Shown: positions 61,168-64,000 of the stretch, in pieces | How the letters are laid out: every line of letters starts with the position of its first letter | How positions within the stretch are numbered: the stretch's first letter is position 1 | DNA from: Azospirillum sp. SYSU D00513 | Lineage (GTDB): Bacteria > Pseudomonadota > Alphaproteobacteria > Azospirillales > Azospirillaceae | DNA: 64,000 nt | Assembly: GCF_017356015.1 (NCBI RefSeq) | Contig: NZ_JAFIQV010000020.1 | Location: 49,066-113,065, forward strand | Direction of reading: 5' to 3' | Made by a program: the position numbers and the translations under genes | The notes under the pieces: generated by a model | The model's input: only the letters and a program-made list of their open reading frames with translations | Told to the model about the DNA's origin: nothing | Databases searched by the model: none

Positions 61168-61192
61168 GGCCGTTCCCCCTGTGGGAACGGCC
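61168..61192. terminator. 10-bp hairpin upstream of the chemotaxis gene
   Basis: A perfect inverted repeat (61168-61177 with 61183-61192, loop 5) is followed by GGCCTTTG. It lies 36 bases before the chemotaxis gene start and points at no upstream plus-strand gene, so it may be an attenuator or a remnant terminator. Confidence 0.5.
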
Positions 61193-61227
61193 GGCCTTTG
61201 CCATTTCCGAGGAAGGACCGGACGGCC

Positions 61228-63186
61228 ATGCTGTCGAACATCTCCATTGGGACCCGCATCGCGCTTCTGGTCGCGGGCGCGCTCGTCACGCTCGGCCTGC
61301 TCGGCGGGACCGTCGCGATGGGAGCCCGGCGGGTGTTCGACGCGGCGGCCGAGCTGGAGCGGTACCGGGAGGTCCATGAGCAGACCTCGCTGGTGGAACG
61401 GCGGGCCAGCCGGTTGCGCGTCCAGGCCCTGCGCTTCGTCGCGGAGAGGGACGCCGAGGCCGCGGGATCCTTCGAGGGCACCGTGACGGAGGTCGCCGGT
61501 CTTCTGTCGGACATCCGGGGCGGGTCGGCGGGGCTGCTTCCCGGGGATGAGCTGGACAGCCTGTCCGACGGCGTCGCGGCGGTGAAGGAGCGGTTCGGCG
61601 CGGTGGTCGCCGCGGCGACCACGCTCGGTCTCACCGACGCGGATGGGCTGCGGGGCAGCCTGCGCGCCTCGGCCAAGGCGATCGAGGACGAGCTGAAGCA
61701 GTGGCCGAACGCCGACAAGCTGATCGGGCGCATGGAGTCCATGCGCAAGATGGAGAAGGACTTCATCATCTACCAGGACGAGGGGATGCTGTCCGGTCAC
61801 CGGAAGGCCTTCAACGAATTCACCTTCTTCCTGGCCGATGCCGGCATGGACCCGGCGACCCAGACGAAGCTGGAGACGCTGGCGCGCGGCTACCGGGCCG
61901 ATCTGGCCAAGTTCGTGGAGGGCACCTCCGCCTTCCGGAAGGAAGCCGCCACCTTCAACGAAGCCTTCCAGGCGCTCGGCCCGCGCTTCGACTCCCTGCT
62001 GGAGGCCGCGAAGGCCGGCATGTCGGGCGCGGTCGCCACCCAGAACGCCGTCCGCGACGAGGTCGTCCGCAACATCCTGCTGGCCGGCTCGGCCTTGCTG
62101 TTCGCCTTCATCCTCGTCAGCCTGTTCGTCGCGCGCAGCATCACGACGCCGATCCGGCTGATCGAGGCGGTGATGGAGCGGCTGGCCGGGGGCGACCGCG
62201 CGGCGACGGTGCCGGGCACGGCCCGGCGCGACGAGATCGGGGCGATGGCGCGCGCCGTCGCGGTCTTCCGCGACAACCTCCAGCGCAATCAGGAATTGGA
62301 ACTGGAGGCGCGGGAAGCGGAGCGCCGCGCCGAGGAGGAGCGCAAGTCTGCCCTGCGGGCGGTCGGCGAGGATTTCGACGGTGCCTTCGACCGGGTGCTG
62401 CACACGGTAAGCGGTGCGGCTGATCAGATCCGCACCGGTGCCTACATCCTGCGCGACACGGCGGAGAAGATGCGCCTCCAGGCGCTCGACACCGCAGAGA
62501 AGGCCGACCAGACCTCCAGCGTCGTCGGCATCGTCAACAGCGTGTCGCGCACGCTCTCCGGCTCCATCGGGGAGATCGGCGGGCGGGTTTCCACCACCGG
62601 CACCGCCGTGCAGCGGGCCGTCGAACGGGCGCGCCAGAGCGACACGGCCGTCCGCGCGCTGGCCGACAGCTCGCAGCGCATTGGGGAGATCGTGAAGCTC
62701 ATCAACGGCATCGCTGGCCAGACCAATCTGCTGGCGCTGAACGCGACCATCGAGGCGGCCCGTGCGGGCGAGGCCGGAAAAGGCTTCGCGGTGGTCGCCA
62801 GCGAGGTGAAGAGCCTGGCGAACCAGACCGCCAAGGCGACCGAGGACATTGGCGCCCAGGTCTCCGCCATCCAGGACGCCACCGCCGACGTCGTCGATGC
62901 CATCCAGGCCATCCGCAACACCATCGAGGAGGTCGAGGGCCTGTCGCTGGAGGTGTCCGCCGCCGTTTCCCAGCAGCTCGAACAGACTCGCGAGATCGTC
63001 GGCGCCGTCGACCGCGCGACCCACAACGCGCAGGAAGTGTCGGAAAGCGTCAGCACCATGGCCATCACCGCGGCGGAGACCGGCAAGTCCGCCGTGGAGA
63101 TGATCTACTCCGCCGGGCGGTTGGGGGAGGAGCTGAAGCAGCTGGAAAACGACGCCGACCGGTTCGTGGCATCGATCAAGGGGTGA
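61228..63186 (+). CDS. methyl-accepting chemotaxis protein
   Basis: This is a 652-residue transmembrane chemoreceptor. Helix 1 lies at about residues 8-30 and helix 2 at about 282-304. A helical periplasmic sensor of about 250 residues lies between them, too divergent to name a ligand. A HAMP domain follows (about 305-357), then the cytoplasmic signalling domain with the hairpin tip [28 protein letters not shown]. No CheR-tethering pentapeptide is visible at the C-terminus (ends FVASIKG). GGAAGGA lies upstream of ATG 61228. Confidence 0.94.
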   Translation: MLSNISIGTRIALLVAGALVTLGLLGGTVAMGARRVFDAAAELERYREVHEQTSLVERRASRLRVQALRFVAERDAEAAGSFEGTVTEVAGLLSDIRGGSAGLLPGDELDSLSDGVAAVKERFGAVVAAATTLGLTDADGLRGSLRASAKAIEDELKQWPNADKLIGRMESMRKMEKDFIIYQDEGMLSGHRKAFNEFTFFLADAGMDPATQTKLETLARGYRADLAKFVEGTSAFRKEAATFNEAFQALGPRFDSLLEAAKAGMSGAVATQNAVRDEVVRNILLAGSALLFAFILVSLFVARSITTPIRLIEAVMERLAGGDRAATVPGTARRDEIGAMARAVAVFRDNLQRNQELELEAREAERRAEEERKSALRAVGEDFDGAFDRVLHTVSGAADQIRTGAYILRDTAEKMRLQALDTAEKADQTSSVVGIVNSVSRTLSGSIGEIGGRVSTTGTAVQRAVERARQSDTAVRALADSSQRIGEIVKLINGIAGQTNLLALNATIEAARAGEAGKGFAVVASEVKSLANQTAKATEDIGAQVSAIQDATADVVDAIQAIRNTIEEVEGLSLEVSAAVSQQLEQTREIVGAVDRATHNAQEVSESVSTMAITAAETGKSAVEMIYSAGRLGEELKQLENDADRFVASIKG

Positions 63187-63249
63187 TGCCGGCCCGGCCC
63201 TCCTCTGTTAGGATCCCCGCGTGCCGACGCGCTCGCAGGGAGGGGCCGC

Positions 63250-63852
63250 ATGGGGGAAGCCGCACGGAAACGGCCGGTCACCACGGTCGAGGAGTTCCTG
63301 GAACTCGAATTCGGCGATGACCGCCGTTATGAGCTGATCGACGGCGAGGTCGTGGCCCAGGCGTCGCCCTCCCCGGAACACGGCACCATCCAGTCCGCGC
63401 TCGACCGCCACATCGGCAATGCGCTCGACGCGCGCAACAAACGCGACGGCATGCGCTGCCGCTCCCTGACCGAAGCCGGCATTCCGACTCCGCTGGACCC
63501 GAAGCACAATTGGAGGCAGGCGGACATCGCGGCCACCTGTGAGCCGCATGTGCCGGGGAGCCGTTTCACGACCGCGCCCACACTGCTCGTGGAAATCCTC
63601 TCCCCCGAGGATGAGGCCAAGCAGCGGGCGAAGCTTCACGTCTACGGCGCGCTGCCTTCCGTCCGCGAGATCCTGTTCGTGGACAGCCGCTGCATCCGCG
63701 CGGAAATCCACCGCCGCCAGCCCGACGGGACATGGCCGTTGGAGCCCGAGATCGTGGTCGGGGACGAGCCCTTGCGGCTGGAAAGCTGCGGCCTGGAAGT
63801 TCCCCTGTCGGCCTGCTCCCCGTTCCTCGACCTGCCGGTCGGCGAGCGCTGA
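63250..63852 (+). CDS. Uma2 family (DUF820) endonuclease-like protein
   Basis: This is a 200-residue Uma2/DUF820 protein of the PD-(D/E)xK nuclease fold. Motifs are TVEEFLELEFGDDRRYELIDGEVV near the start, the WRQADIAAT aspartate and the PTLLVEILSPEDEAK acidic site. Function is unknown; the family is abundant in cyanobacteria and some proteobacteria and spreads by transfer. GGGAGGGG lies 5 bases before ATG 63250. Confidence 0.9.
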   Translation: MGEAARKRPVTTVEEFLELEFGDDRRYELIDGEVVAQASPSPEHGTIQSALDRHIGNALDARNKRDGMRCRSLTEAGIPTPLDPKHNWRQADIAATCEPHVPGSRFTTAPTLLVEILSPEDEAKQRAKLHVYGALPSVREILFVDSRCIRAEIHRRQPDGTWPLEPEIVVGDEPLRLESCGLEVPLSACSPFLDLPVGER

Positions 63853-63879
63853 AGGACGGCCCTGTTCGAAAACCAAGAA

Positions 63880-63903
63880 GGGCGGAGACCGCGGTCTCCG
63901 CCC
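63880..63903 (+). terminator. palindromic terminator, probable intron target
   Basis: A perfect 24-bp palindrome (63880-63891 with 63892-63903) lies 27 bases after the Uma2 stop, followed by TCCCCTTT and then the group II intron 5' end. It looks like a rho-independent terminator stem whose T-tail is interrupted. Confidence 0.65.
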
Positions 63904-63911
63904 TCCCCTTT

Positions 63912-64000
63912 GTGCGCCCAGCATGGGCGTTCTCTTGTGGGTGCAAGTCCCATCGTAAGCTGATCACGGCGAGCGAAGTGAAGCGCAACTGCGGAAGGGC
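63912..64000 (+). mobile_element. 5' end of a group II intron (domain I, cut by window edge)
   Basis: The sequence from 63912 begins GTGCG, the invariant group II intron 5' end, and continues with a CGCCCA/TGGGCG hairpin. It then shows the GTGGGTGCAAGTCCCA stem-loop typical of domain I of bacterial introns. Its first ten bases, GTGCGCCCAG, equal those I recall for the Lactococcus Ll.LtrB intron. The intron would carry a reverse transcriptase/maturase gene beyond the right edge. It starts 8 bases after a terminator palindrome, the kind of site used by class C introns, although the class is not proven. Confidence 0.8.

Overview
The window reads as GC-rich (roughly 68-70% by eye) alphaproteobacterial chromosome. 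The best fit is Azospirillum or a close relative in the Rhodospirillales. The main reasons are the gene order dusB(nifR3)-ntrB-ntrC-ntrY-ntrX-trkA-dat-HAD-hfq-hflX, a pyruvate dehydrogenase E1 beta subunit that carries its own lipoyl domain, a fused IspDF, and an alphaproteobacterial LexA box (GTTC-N7-GTTC) in front of parE. Nearly all of it is housekeeping core genome. Foreign or decayed DNA is confined to a few spots: a toxin-antitoxin patch near 51.6-52.8 kb, a gene remnant near 22.1-22.3 kb, and the 5' end of a group II intron at the right edge.

Layout. 1-9 kb: a large transglutaminase/DUF2126 protein cut by the window edge, a divergent unknown protein, an aldose 1-epimerase, a possible small ORF leading into an unusual Ser/Thr kinase, and a cyclophilin. 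9-14 kb: a YdbH-YnbE-YdbL envelope operon followed by a TPR/O-GlcNAc-transferase-like protein. 14-20 kb: a GmhB-like phosphatase, LptD, a stand-alone Lrp ligand-binding domain and an RhlE-type helicase. 20-25.7 kb: isochorismatase-fold hydrolase, alpha/beta hydrolase, lipoprotein, ParE, acyl-CoA thioesterase and FtsB-like protein. 25.8-33.4 kb: pdhA-pdhB-pdhC-lpd, a DUF29 gene, lipA and a Coq10/RatA-like protein. This forms a lipoate-centred block, since LipA makes the cofactor carried by PdhB and PdhC. 33.4-36.1 kb: CinA-type amidohydrolase, IspDF and a CcsA-like membrane protein. 36.2-48.6 kb: the nitrogen-regulation block nifR3-ntrBC, ntrYX, then trkA, dat, HAD phosphatase, hfq and hflX. 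48.8-51.4 kb: a small unknown protein, a secreted proline-rich protein, an inositol-monophosphatase-family enzyme and MazG. 51.6-52.8 kb: a Phd/PIN toxin-antitoxin pair and an orphan AbrB-type antitoxin. 52.9-60.1 kb: a tightly packed leftward cluster, rlpA-dacC-tmk-holB-metG-tatD-MBL hydrolase, with 2-4 base overlaps from tmk to the hydrolase. 60.2-64 kb: a YdcF-like protein, a methyl-accepting chemotaxis protein, a Uma2 endonuclease, a palindromic terminator and the start of a group II intron.

No tRNA, rRNA or CRISPR array was seen. Most long open frames opposite real genes are artefacts of high GC content. The points most worth a second look are the intron inserted just after a terminator hairpin, the LexA box at parE, the kinase with an unassigned N-terminal half, a zinc-ribbon linker and a coupled upstream small ORF, the NtrX lacking the GAFTGA loop, and the GmhB that has lost half of its zinc site.
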